64,000 nucleotides of DNA from Selaginella moellendorffii (Eukaryota; Streptophyta; Lycopodiopsida; Selaginellales; Selaginellaceae): contig NW_003314271.1 in the NCBI RefSeq assembly GCF_000143415.4, positions 2,524,082 through 2,588,081 on the forward strand. The letters are read 5' to 3'. The stretch's first letter is position 1. Every line of letters begins with the position of its first letter. Of this stretch, positions 12,527 through 22,414 are shown piece after piece. The notes below the pieces were generated by a model. It ran no database searches and had not been told where the DNA came from. It saw nothing but the letters and a program-made list of their open reading frames with translations. The position numbers and the translations under genes were made by a program.

Positions 12527-14907
12527 CTAAGCTTCATATGTTGCAACATCCAATTCTCCAAGAGAGGAGTTAAATTTTGGAAGAATGAATTGCCGGATTG
12601 GAATTAGCAGAATGAAGAGCACTGGGAACAAAACTCCAGCGATTGGTATCCAAGTGATCCCAAAGCAGGCCACAAGATATACGAGCTGGAACACGGTGAA
12701 GCCTATGATTGCCTTGAAAGGGACGACTTTGAGGAATGATAAGTGGCCTTCTTCCACAGCCCTGGTAAAAGTTCTAACAGTTAGAAAGATTGTAGAGAAA
12801 CCAAGAAACCAAGGAGAAGTGATTGAAACTTACATGTATCGCTTGTTTGGAGCAGTGAAGAGAAGCTTGAATCTTTCCCAGAACTGGTTTCCTGGAAGAC
12901 TTTCGATTGACATGAATGCAAAGTATCCCCAGAGGACCGAAGTTGGAATCTTTCTGATCGCGGGCATTGCAACCACGCAAATCCCGACTAGAGACGATTG
13001 GATCAAGTTGCTGACCCTTTGCTCGTCCAGCGCTGTGGGAATCATCGCGTCAATGTGTTTCTCAATTCGCTCCACCTCGCACGTGAAATCCTATTAACAA
13101 AAACAAGGATCACCAACACAAGGCTTGATTGAAACTCTTACATGAGACTCTAGATTCGGTTGTCGTGTTCTTGTTTCTTCCTCGACTATTTCTTGGAGAC
13201 GCTGGCTCAGTTCTTGAGATGATCCATTCCAACCATCCACAACCTTGACAAGTTTTTCTCGTAAAATCTACAATGAAGTTCGCATATCGTTAATAACAAC
13301 ACATAATATTGAAAGAAATTTCTGGGAAACCTGATGTTTTAGAGAAGCAAGGCTCGCTGTATGCATTGGAGATTGTGGAAGCACTCCATTCGAAGGTGGT
13401 ATTCCTAGTAGTCCACACACCAAAACCTGTAGAAAATATAATACGTGGATCAAATTAAACGAAAATCAAATCATTTCTTACCATTGCTGCTACAAGAAAA
13501 AGATCGTAGTGATACGCAGTTGGCTTTTGTAAGTTGAAGTCTTCCTGCTGAGCCATTTGCGACGCTACACTGTGATCAAAGCAGTAAAGCAAAGCGATCA
13601 TGCAAGCCGGGACGATGGCACCAAAGATAAACTCGGTTGGAACTTTGAGAAGATCCTGGGAGAAGGCATAGATCCAAATTCAAGGCAAAGGTTTTGTAAG
13701 AAAACAGGAAGAAGATATTGATCCCACCTGGAGAACCAGCCAGTTCCCTGATGCTTTATGTGACCAAGCGTCGGGACTTGAGATGCGGCGAGGAACTCCA
13801 CTTGGAACACCTCCAGATCTCGAGGGTACAAGAGAAATTGCGGTCCACAGCACGACCATGAGAGGCACACCATAGTCAGCTATAAATCCTCGCAGAAATC
13901 CTGCCAAGAAAAGCACGAATAAGAACTTTGTGCGATATGTTTGTTCTTCTTAAATTTCCACCTGTTCCATATCTCCAAAACCTTGCTCGCCTGCTCTGCA
14001 TGGCCGTCCAGAGAAATCCAAACGACAGCACCAGGCCAAGTGTTCCATTTCCAAATCGCCACGAGAAATCCAGGCCATCCTCGTCGGGCTTTCGAAACTC
14101 TCCAATGGCTCCCTGGAAAACAAGAGAGTTCATAAGTTAGAAGTTCTTCCTCGCCGATAGCTGTCAAACATATAGAAACCTTGATGGCTTGCTGCATAAA
14201 GAGAAGCGCGATGAGACTTCCAAAAACTTCTCCGGCCATCCGAGTGAAACGATTGATGAGAGAGCAGGCATTGAAAATTGCTAGAACAAACAGGATCAAG
14301 GAGGTCCAAATACAAACCCTGTAAGAATAAAAAGAAGAAATTGTAAACAAACAACAAAAACAACCAATTGCTCACCAGGTCGTCCAAGGAAGAAAGAGTG
14401 GCAAGCCGAGACCCTTGTTCTTCTTTGCAAAGCTATACATGAAACCATACATTATAACAGTCGGCTCGGCAACTCCTAGAACGAGCAAAGGCTGGCCTCC
14501 AACCAGAGATTGCAAAATTCCACACAGGGCAGTGGAAGCTAAAGCATGCGCAGTCGTCAAAGCACCATCTGGAACAAAGAAAAAGAGCGCAAGAAACTAA
14601 GAAAAAGGAAGAACTCCTCAAAAGGCTGGAAAAGAGATTGGCCAAAATTTTCAAACGAAACCTGTGTCACTTTGGAGCTGCTCGCCAAAAGCTATGACAG
14701 GAAGAGCCGAGGCGAAGAAAATATACGTGGTTGGAGCCAAGATCCTGCGCCAAACAAGATCGAAATCACGCAGAATTCTTCCAATACCAGCTCGAACCTC
14801 AGGAAATCGGATCCGGCCTTGAGACCATCTCTCCAATCTCGCCCATAAACATCCAATCTGCCATGGAAATCCCGAGAGATGCCTCGAAAGGGATGAGACG
14901 CCGCCAT
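12527..14907 (-). CDS. BOR-type borate efflux transporter (SLC4-like)
   Basis: Plasma-membrane borate exporter of the SLC4 bicarbonate-transporter superfamily; moves boron out of cells for xylem loading or detoxification. Eleven exons (minus): 14798-14907, 14662-14744, 14376-14568, 14180-14318, 13962-14112, 13728-13900, 13482-13655, 13331-13426, 13142-13267, 12834-13090, 12527-12761; 578 aa with exact closure. Family signatures are [71 protein letters not shown] and [16 protein letters not shown]. Many hydrophobic segments fit 10-14 membrane spans. It stops shortly after LDVATYEA, so it lacks the longer hydrophilic tail of Arabidopsis BOR1, which carries regulatory sites. An upstream in-frame ATG (14913) is possible. 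Confidence 0.95.
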
Positions 14908-15581
14908 CGTCACGAGTCCTCTAGCTCTGTCGGGGAGAAATCACGCGCACGAGATCACGAGGCTGATAGTCCCGAGTTAATCGAGTCAAATCAGAAACAA
15001 TGTCCTCTTGGCCAGCACCATGCCACGCTCTCGCATGCAACAACGGGGATTTTACGGTGAAGCCCAGCGCGCTCTGCTGGACAGCATTATAGGGAGCTAA
15101 CCTGTCTTTCTTTTCTCATCTTTCGTCTTTACGTTGCCATCGCCCCCCGGAACATGCGGGGGTGCGAATTTTCCCAAAGTCTACGCGGGCCTCGCTTTTC
15201 GGGGGCTCGATTTGATACTGGAAGATGCCCCAATTTGATACAGATTAAGTTTTACCACCCACCTTTACAATTTAAAATTTAACTCCTGTGTCAAATGAAA
15301 AAGTATTGCTTTAATTTGATTTAGGTTAATATTAAAGAAGTTTACATAATGGTTTGCTTGTTTTAAAAAAGAAAACAGATGTGCTTGAGATCCGATCAGG
15401 GAGCAAGAAGCGTGAGGTGGCGGGGTGTGATTTTTGGAGCTCATTTGTGTCATTTTTCATTGAAATGTATCCATGGGCCTAGGATATCACTCGTTAGAAA
15501 TATGCATTACCTTACATTTCACCTTAAAGTCAGATTTTATTTTATTTTTTATCATCCGCAGTAATTTACATAATTGATTTG
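14908..15581. other. BOR promoter region
   Basis: Lies between the BOR start (14907, minus) and the PTP stop (15582, minus). It is GC-rich near BOR and AT-rich toward the PTP 3' end. No gene is seen. Confidence 0.5.
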
Positions 15582-16758
15582 TTACACCTCGACTTGTCTC
15601 GTGCCAGCGAAGAATTTCACCTCCGTCTTTGGTTGCGTTGAAAACATGAGGAACTCGAGGATCTTGATGACTGCCCGGAAACAAAACCAGTATTGCTCCT
15701 GCCAAAAACTTAATCTTAAGAAACGAGCAAACTTTTAAGCAAATCTAAAACAGATATCTCTAAGTAACAGGAATGAAAGTAGACGAGAGACTTACATCCG
15801 TCTCCACCAATCCACGCCGCTGCTGTCGAAGCCGAGCCACTGTGCGTGAGATGTTTACCACGCTAAGATCACCGCTGAGAATGCTTCTCAGTACGTGATC
15901 CAGTGTGACAAATGTTCCAGCGCGGCCAATCCCAGCCCTGTGAAGCAAACCACAAGGTCTTAGACAAACTAATCGAGAAAACAAGAACAAACCTGCAGTG
16001 GATGAAGTAGGAGCAGCCCGGCGGGAGCTTGTAGAGAGCAGCGAACATCTCCTGGATCGGTTCTATTCTTTTGGGAACACCAAACTCGGACCACGAGTAC
16101 TGCCAGTGCTCGAGCGTGAAGCTTTGATCATCGCACTCCACTCGGAGAAGCCGCCTCGTAACGTCGTTAATGCTGCGCGAGGAGCTCCGGTTGATGATCT
16201 TGATCCTACCATAGACTCGTGATTCTCCCGGCCTCAGTGGAAAGTAATCGCCAGCCAAGTCCTGCCACAGATCGTGTAAGTCTATAGTCTAGAACAAGAA
16301 CTTCTCGATCTCGAGAGAAAAGAAACTATAATCTTTGCTCTCGATCGAAAAACTATTCAATGACCCACCTCCGTGAGCTTGACGATCGCGCGACAGTTGC
16401 ATTGCACTACCATCTCCCAGAAATGGAGAGGTGAATCCGGCTGCCCGCCGCAAATGGCATTGGAAGTGATGAAATTCGCGTTGATGAAAGAGGGGGAGCT
16501 GCCTTGCAGCACAACTCTGGTGGCGCTGCGGCAGTGAGGGTGATCTGCCGCGGAGGAATGGAGAAGTTCTTGCGCCTGGAGAGTGACGAGCTCCTCTGCG
16601 AAAGAAAAAAAGGATTGATCGATCGATCGATCCATAAAATCAAGGGAAAACTTACGATATTCGCTCTTCGCCTGGTGGGAGGACTTGTTCTTGAGAAGAA
16701 GAGACGCTTGGCGGCACCATTCTCGCTGCTCTGGCCTCAACTCTAGCTCCATCGCCAT
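15582..16758 (-). CDS. Tyrosine-specific protein phosphatase (PTP), altered active-site motifs
   Basis: Classical PTP-domain protein that would remove phosphate from phosphotyrosine. Exons (minus): 16656-16758, 16369-16595, 15993-16261, 15796-15937, 15582-15698; 285 aa, usual for plant PTP1-like proteins. The P-loop is IHCRAGIGRAG (catalytic Cys about 199, split by an intron just after HC). Conserved context includes INANFI and PLHFWEMVVQ. Three key motifs differ from the family: the WPD loop reads WSEFGVP (Asp to Glu), the residue after the P-loop Arg is Ala not Ser/Thr, and the Q-loop reads VET not VQT. Activity may be reduced or the role may be binding. It is divergent from the neighbouring plus-strand gene across 134 bp. 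Confidence 0.9.
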
Positions 16759-16892
16759 TCTAGGGCAAACGCTTTCACCACGCACTTTTATACTTGCCTG
16801 CCACGTGGAGTGACCTTTCCACGCAAGCATCACATAAGCTTCTCTAGGGCTCTTGTGTGTTTTTGTGTTTCTTGTGCTTCTTTGGTCTGGCT
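16759..16892. promoter_or_regulatory. Short bidirectional promoter, PTP / kinase-fold protein
   Basis: Only 134 bp separate two outward-facing start codons (16758 minus, 16893 plus). Inside are a TATA-like TTTTATAC oriented toward the PTP side, as drawn on the plus strand near 16788, and a G-box CACGTG at 16802-16807. Shared regulation is inferred. Confidence 0.6.
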
Positions 16893-17849
16893 ATGGCGGA
16901 CGCGGAGCTCCAGCGCCTAGGGCGTGGCGATTTCGGCATTGTCTACGATGGCGGCGCCGGTGTCGCGCTCAAGCTCCTTCACGGCGATGGCGTCAAGCCG
17001 GGCGCCAAGCGCATTCCCTACGAGGAGCTCAAGGAGGAGGCCGAGACGGCGCAGCGGCTCCACCAGGCAGTGTTCGACATGGATCTCAAGGCCGTCGGCG
17101 TCCCGATGCCCTACGCGGTGCTTCGCAGCGGCAAGGATCTTGTCCTCTACAGCCTGGTGGGCGGCGCCAAGGAACGCGATTGGCTTCGCAGCCACACGGA
17201 GCAGCGGCCCTTCTGCGACGGCATCATCGCCATGGAAAGGATCTTCGGGCCGGAGCGTTGCGAGCTGGAGGCGCTCAAGGCGCGCTACTACCCGGACGAT
17301 CCGCGCTGGGCGGAGCTCCTCCAGTCGAATCGGGTGTGGAAGCTCCAGCTCGGCCTCTTCGTTCTTCCGCCGCCGGATATCTTCTTCAAGGCGCCGTGTG
17401 TTCTAGCGCGAGAGGCGAGCGAGTGCCTGGGCCTGGACGTCCCGGCGGTGGCCAGGGACATGGGCAGGCTGGTCGGAGCCGCGCGGCGCATGGATCTCAG
17501 CTGCAACGATGTCCAGTACGTGGTCGGGCGACGCTGGGGATCGCCGCGGCTCCAGGTGTTCGTGCTCGACTTTGGATTCGCGAGGGATGGCCGGACCAAT
17601 CCTTTCCACGACGATTACTACCCCAAGACGGAGGATCTGTGGGTCGAATTCATCCAGGGGTTCCGGTGCGAGTGCGATGACGAGAAAGCTTTGCCGGTCA
17701 TGGGCGTCGCTCACACGACTCCGCTCCCTCCTCCGCCCAAGATCTCGCAGTTTCCACCGCGAAATGGGGGCAATCTCGCTATGCCAAGGCATCCGCGGCA
17801 GCGCTATGTGGTGGTACCTCCACCATCGCCCAATACCCAGGAATTCTAG
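16893..17849 (+). CDS. Unidentified single-exon protein with kinase-fold-like motifs
   Basis: I cannot assign this 318-aa protein to a named family. It opens with RLGRGDFGIVYDG and VALKLL, resembling a glycine-rich loop and the VAIK lysine of protein kinases. Later it has VFVLDFGFARDG, resembling the DFG segment. A clear HRD catalytic loop is absent; the region before DFG reads DLSCNDVQYVV. It could be a degenerate kinase or aminoglycoside-phosphotransferase-like fold. The C-terminus (about residue 265 on) is Pro-rich and low complexity. There are no introns and the codon use is GC-rich. ATG 16893 is preferred; the open frame extends 12 codons upstream to 16857. It ends 145 bp from the convergent PPR gene. 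Confidence 0.7.
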   Translation: MADAELQRLGRGDFGIVYDGGAGVALKLLHGDGVKPGAKRIPYEELKEEAETAQRLHQAVFDMDLKAVGVPMPYAVLRSGKDLVLYSLVGGAKERDWLRSHTEQRPFCDGIIAMERIFGPERCELEALKARYYPDDPRWAELLQSNRVWKLQLGLFVLPPPDIFFKAPCVLAREASECLGLDVPAVARDMGRLVGAARRMDLSCNDVQYVVGRRWGSPRLQVFVLDFGFARDGRTNPFHDDYYPKTEDLWVEFIQGFRCECDDEKALPVMGVAHTTPLPPPPKISQFPPRNGGNLAMPRHPRQRYVVVPPPSPNTQEF

Positions 17850-17994
17850 GATGGATGACCATAGATCGAGATCTAGATAGCTCGGAAGATCGATCGCTCA
17901 TGTGTAAAGTATTTCTTCTAGCTCAGTTTTGATATTCGCGGGAACTTGTGAATTCGAAGAACAGAATATACTCACTTTGATGCTTCGTTAACCT

Positions 17995-19881
17995 CTAGAC
18001 GTTATCCATGTAGATGTTAGACATTAAGATATGAGCGCCGCCATCGCTCGCGCTGGAATCCATCTCCGCGGTTCTCGCCCCGCGAGCAACATCCCTGTGA
18101 ACGCTGCAAGCACTGAGAAGAGCTCTCAACACAACCGAGTCTGGCGATCCCAGCATTGCCTCGATGATCTCCTCCGCCTGGCTCAGCAATCCCGCCCGCC
18201 CCAGCATGTCCGCGACACAGCTCCAGTGCTCGGGCGCCGGATACACGCCATATTCCGCCCTCATCGCGCCCAGGCACTGGCAGCCCATCTCCAGCTGCCC
18301 ACCGTGGCTGAAGCCATTGAGCACGCTCAAGAACGCGACGCTGTCTGGGATCACGCCATCGAGCAGCATCGCGAAGAAGAGCTCCGGCGCGCGATCGCCG
18401 TGCCCGTTCTGCCCGATTCCGGAGAGCAGCGCGTTCCAGGAGAGGAGGTTGCGATCGGGCATAGCATCGAAAATCTCCTTCGCGTCGGCGAGATGCCCGT
18501 TCTGGGCATTTGCTGCGACGGCAGCGTTCCAAGAGACTAGATCCCATAGCGGCATCTTGGAGAGGATCGAAGCGGCAATCTGGGGGCTGTTATTCTGAGC
18601 GTGCGATGCGATGAGCGTGTTCCAGGCGACGACATCCTTCCCGGGGATTCGATCGAAGAGTGACTTTGCGCGATCGAGATGCCCAAACCGGGCATATGCT
18701 GAGAAGATCGCCGTCTCCGCGACGATGTCTTGCACAGGCATGGATTCCGCCATGGCGATAGCCTGATCGAGGTCTCCAGCCTCGGCGCTGGCCTGGATGA
18801 TCGCCGTGCACGACGGTAGATCCCTTCGCGGCATCCGCGAGAAGAGCGCCCGCGCGAGCTCGAGCTGGGATCTCTCCACGCAGCACTGGATCATGCTGTT
18901 CCACGACACCTCGTCGCGCTCGGGCATGGATTCGAAGAGCTGCTTCGTCGCCGCGAGCTGCCGTGCGTGTGATCGCGCCTGGATCATGCCCGATTGCTCG
19001 CCGCCCAGCGCGTGACAGTGGAACATCACGTTCCAGGAGACTAGGGTTCTTCGCGGCATTCGATCGAAGGCCTCCTGCGCGGCGCTGGGATCGCCGCACT
19101 GCGCGTGCATCAGGATCATCTCCGTCCAGGACACCACGTTGCGATCGGGCATGGCGTCGAAGAGATCCTTCGCGGCGGTGGATTGCCCCGACTGGCCGTA
19201 GGCGTGGAGGATCCCGTTGAGCGAGATGAGATCGCGCTGCGGCATTCGATCGAAGAACTCCTTGGATTCGCGGGCGAATCTTGCCTGGCCATAGCCGGTG
19301 ATCATCGCGTTCCAGATCACTAGCTCCCGCTCGGGCGAGGAATCAAACATGGCCTTGGCGAGGGAGAACTCGCCGCCACCGGCGTGGAGCGCTACCACCG
19401 ACGTCCACGCCACGGCGTTGTGGTACGGCATCCGCAAGAACACCGCGATCGCGTCGCCGCAGCGCCGGGATCGCACGAACGCCTGGAAGATCGTCGTCCA
19501 GGTGACGATATTTCGCGTCGCCGATCGATCGAACAGGCTCTTGGCCTCGTCCAGATCCCCGGCCTGGGCATACCCCGCGATGATGATGTTCCAGGAGAAG
19601 ACGTTGCGCGGCGCCGCCATGGAATCGAATGCCGATCGCGCCTCCTCGATGCTGGAGCACTTGTGGTACATGTGGACGAGGAGATTGGCGAGGAGCGTGC
19701 TCTTGCCGTGGCGATCGATGATCCGCGAGTGCAAATCCCTGCCGCGGGAGAGATCGCGCTCGACCGCGCAGGCCTCGAGCTCCCTGGCGATGGTGCTGGC
19801 CTCGTCGGCGAGCTCATCCTTGAGAAGCGATGGAGAGAAGAAGCCGCGGCGTGATCTAGATCTAGAGGCGCGCTGCCACAT
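17995..19881 (-). CDS. PLS-class pentatricopeptide repeat (PPR) protein, truncated E region
   Basis: Sequence-specific organellar RNA-binding protein; PLS-class PPRs usually specify C-to-U editing sites in mitochondria or plastids. A single exon of 628 aa has an Arg/Ser-rich, acid-poor N-terminus (MWQRASRSRSRRGFF) suited to organelle import. About a dozen roughly 31-aa units follow, of the type VVSWNxxIxxxAQxGxxxxAxxLFDxMPxRN. The tail has YPAPEHWSCVADMLGRAG and a start of the E motif (SVHRDVARGARTAEM) but stops at HILMSNIYMDNV. It therefore lacks the rest of E and the DYW deaminase and would need a deaminase partner if it edits. It shares a 69-bp head-to-head promoter with the complex I gene. 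Confidence 0.9.
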   Translation of the reverse strand: MWQRASRSRSRRGFFSPSLLKDELADEASTIARELEACAVERDLSRGRDLHSRIIDRHGKSTLLANLLVHMYHKCSSIEEARSAFDSMAAPRNVFSWNIIIAGYAQAGDLDEAKSLFDRSATRNIVTWTTIFQAFVRSRRCGDAIAVFLRMPYHNAVAWTSVVALHAGGGEFSLAKAMFDSSPERELVIWNAMITGYGQARFARESKEFFDRMPQRDLISLNGILHAYGQSGQSTAAKDLFDAMPDRNVVSWTEMILMHAQCGDPSAAQEAFDRMPRRTLVSWNVMFHCHALGGEQSGMIQARSHARQLAATKQLFESMPERDEVSWNSMIQCCVERSQLELARALFSRMPRRDLPSCTAIIQASAEAGDLDQAIAMAESMPVQDIVAETAIFSAYARFGHLDRAKSLFDRIPGKDVVAWNTLIASHAQNNSPQIAASILSKMPLWDLVSWNAAVAANAQNGHLADAKEIFDAMPDRNLLSWNALLSGIGQNGHGDRAPELFFAMLLDGVIPDSVAFLSVLNGFSHGGQLEMGCQCLGAMRAEYGVYPAPEHWSCVADMLGRAGLLSQAEEIIEAMLGSPDSVVLRALLSACSVHRDVARGARTAEMDSSASDGGAHILMSNIYMDNV

Positions 19882-19950
19882 TCATTTGGAGGGGATTTGG
19901 GGCTTTTCCCTTTTATAATATTTGGGAAGAACCCTAGGTAGCTTTGAGCT
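19882..19950. promoter_or_regulatory. 69-bp bidirectional promoter between PPR and complex I genes
   Basis: The two start codons face outward only 69 bp apart. The interval contains TTTATAAT and the telo-box-like AACCCTAG, an element common in promoters of plant organelle-biogenesis genes. Both 5' leaders and the core promoter must fit here, so expression is probably coupled (inference). Confidence 0.6.
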
Positions 19951-21865
19951 ATGGCGTCTTCGTCCGTGAGGGCGCTACGACGGGGAGCAAGCGCCTGTCA
20001 AGCGCAGGCGCTGGATTTCCTCGTCCGAGGCCTTCCAGCATCGCGTGGAGTGCTCGATCCCTACTTAGATCAGCACGGTGAGTGATACTCTCCCTTTGTT
20101 TTCCATCTAGTCGCGGAATGTAGATTCTAGGAACTAGTTCCAAGTCTTAAAGCTGGAGCTTGTTCTAAGACTAGTGTTTCTCATGTAGAGTCCAGTTCAG
20201 GAGTGCGCCACGCTTTCAATCTGGCGACGAGGGGAGGAACTCCGTTGGTTGTCAAGACCGCCGGGGGTCTCTCGGCAGCTACGTAAGTTCTATTGATCAT
20301 CCAGCAAAGTCTTTACGGTTTCGCTCGCAGGGGATTCATCGTGACCATCTTTGGATCGACTGGAATGCTGGGACGGGCAGTGGTGAACAACCTCGGTATG
20401 CTACTGGTGTTTCTTTCTATCATTCGTTCTAGATGGTTTTTTACTCTGTCTCTAGCAAAGATTGGAGCACAGTGTATGATACCATACAGGGGGCTGGAGG
20501 ATAAGCCTCGACATCTAAAAGTGATGGGTGATCTCGGTCAGGTAATCTCGTTTGCTCTCAAGCTTTTGTATTTCGAGTTTATGCCTTTAACTTGAAGGTC
20601 AGATCGTGCCGTTTGTGTGTAATATCCGGGATGATGATGCCATACGCGCTGCCATTGCGAAATCCAACGTTGTCATCAACTTGATTGGTCAGTGCTTCCT
20701 TTTACATTCGATATTTAGAACTTGACAGGAAGTTGTTTATTTGCTATATCGACAGGAAGAGAATACGAAACTCGTAACTACGGTTTCGAGGAGGTCAACA
20801 TTGATATTGCACAACGTATTGCTCGGGTATTTCACAATGCTGTTTCTCCGTGTCTTGAATGAGTTGTCACAAGAGCTCGTTTTTACAGATATCGAAAGAG
20901 CACGGTGGGATCGTGCGATATATCCATACGTCGTGCGTCGGTGCGGACGAGAACTCTCCTTCCAAACAACATAGAACAAAGGCCCTGGGAGAAGAAGCAG
21001 TCAGACAGGAATTTCCTGAGGTTTGCCAAACTGTTTCCTTTTCCGGGTTTTAGAGTTTGTCTCTTCTAAACCTTCAGGCTACTATTATGCGACCCGCGAG
21101 TATGTTCGGCTACCACGACAAGTTCCTTAACAGATTTGCCACGAAGGCAAAGTTCTGGCCCAATGTTCCAACGTTTTTCGATGGCAAAACAAAGTAACCA
21201 AACGTCCTGCGCCGAAGCTTGCTCTAAAACTTCTGTCGCAGGGTTCAACCGGTTTGTGTTCTTGACGTCGCAGCTGCTTTTCTAGCCGCAGTGAAAGAAA
21301 AAGAAGGTATTCACGTCGGGAAAGTCTATGAACTCGGGGGACCGGATGTTTACACGATTCACGAGCTCGTAAGTTCGACCTCCTCCTATTCTACAATCAC
21401 CAGCTCTAAAAAACTGCAATCCTTTCCAGCTTCTGTGGATGTTTGAAGTTCTTCGCGAGAAACCGCGGATCATCAACATTCCATTGCCGCTAGCCGAGGT
21501 ACAGAAACGAAGCATCGTCTTCTTCTTCTTCTTCTTTGTAACTCGTGATTTCTCCATCCAGGCCGTGTCCCGCGTCCGAGAGTTCTTCTTCAAGAGAGTA
21601 CCCGTGCCACTCCCACAGCTATGGCCGTGCTACCGTCACTACATCGATTCTCTCAAAGTGGATCAAGTCGTCTCTCCCGATGGTAACGCTAGAACGGGTG
21701 AATCTCACTCCGAGGAACTAAGTTTTTCTCCATTTTGATTGTCCTGTGCTAGCTCTAACGTTCGAAGAGCTGGGGATCAAACCCAGACCTCTTGGAGGCC
21801 TGGCGACCGAGTACCTCTTCTACTACAGAGAGGGTGGTCCACACATGGGACAATTCCGTTTGTGA
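19951..21865 (+). CDS. Mitochondrial complex I 39 kDa subunit (NDUFA9-like)
   Basis: Accessory subunit of NADH:ubiquinone oxidoreductase with an atypical short-chain dehydrogenase fold that binds NADPH, in the mitochondrial inner membrane. Exons: 19951-20077, 20189-20282, 20331-20395, 20456-20541, 20603-20687, 20756-20826, 20889-21020, 21078-21193, 21242-21368, 21430-21498, 21562-21682, 21753-21865; 401 aa, exact closure, family length. A basic, Ser-rich N-terminus (MASSSVRALRRGASACQ) looks like a transit peptide. The nucleotide-binding loop is VTIFGSTGMLGRAVVNNL (about residues 78-95). Other family blocks are NVVINLIGREYETRNYGFEE, PASMFGYHDKFLN and YELGGPDVYTIHEL. Twelve exons with introns of 47-110 nt. 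Confidence 0.96.
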
Positions 21866-22414
21866 AAAATCACCAGCAAAAGGTAAATTTTGTCCCGGAA
21901 AAAACATTTTTTTTGTAAAATAAAAAACTTTGTCATGATCATCTGATTTTACTTATCATTTTTGCCGACTGTTCCAAACTTTACAGAGGAAGCATCCTTG
22001 TAGTTTTTCTTTTGCCAGGCGAGTGTGTGAAGAACAGGAGTAGAAATAAAATGCCCAGACCTCCAAAAGCTCCAGAGATTCTCACATACCCACAGCACAG
22101 AGCTACAACACACAACACAAGAAATTTACAGCACAAGAAGAGGAAAAATTTCAGTGGTAGCTTCCCAGGGCTGTTAATAGTTGGAGATTTTATCACTCAA
22201 TCAAAATGGGGAGCCTCACCTGGAAGAAATGTTAGATGTGGAAGAGAAAAATGAGATGGATGCCCAGCGATTGGCAGATTGGAGCTGATAATCTCGCAGC
22301 TGCTCCTTTAGATCCTTCCGCATTTTCCCTTTCCCCTTGGCAAGATACAATCTCCAGGAGCCCTAAATTTGCTAATAGCAATTTATTCTTTAAGATAATC
22401 ATATACATGGACGT
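21866..22414. other. Convergent 3' region of complex I and TCP genes
   Basis: It holds the 3' ends of the NDUFA9-like gene (+) and the TCP gene (-). AT-rich, with no supported coding. Confidence 0.5.

Noticed and set aside
18031-19918. Several long plus-strand frames opposite the PPR gene
   Set aside because: They arise from the repeated GC-rich PPR units on the other strand and carry no independent motifs.
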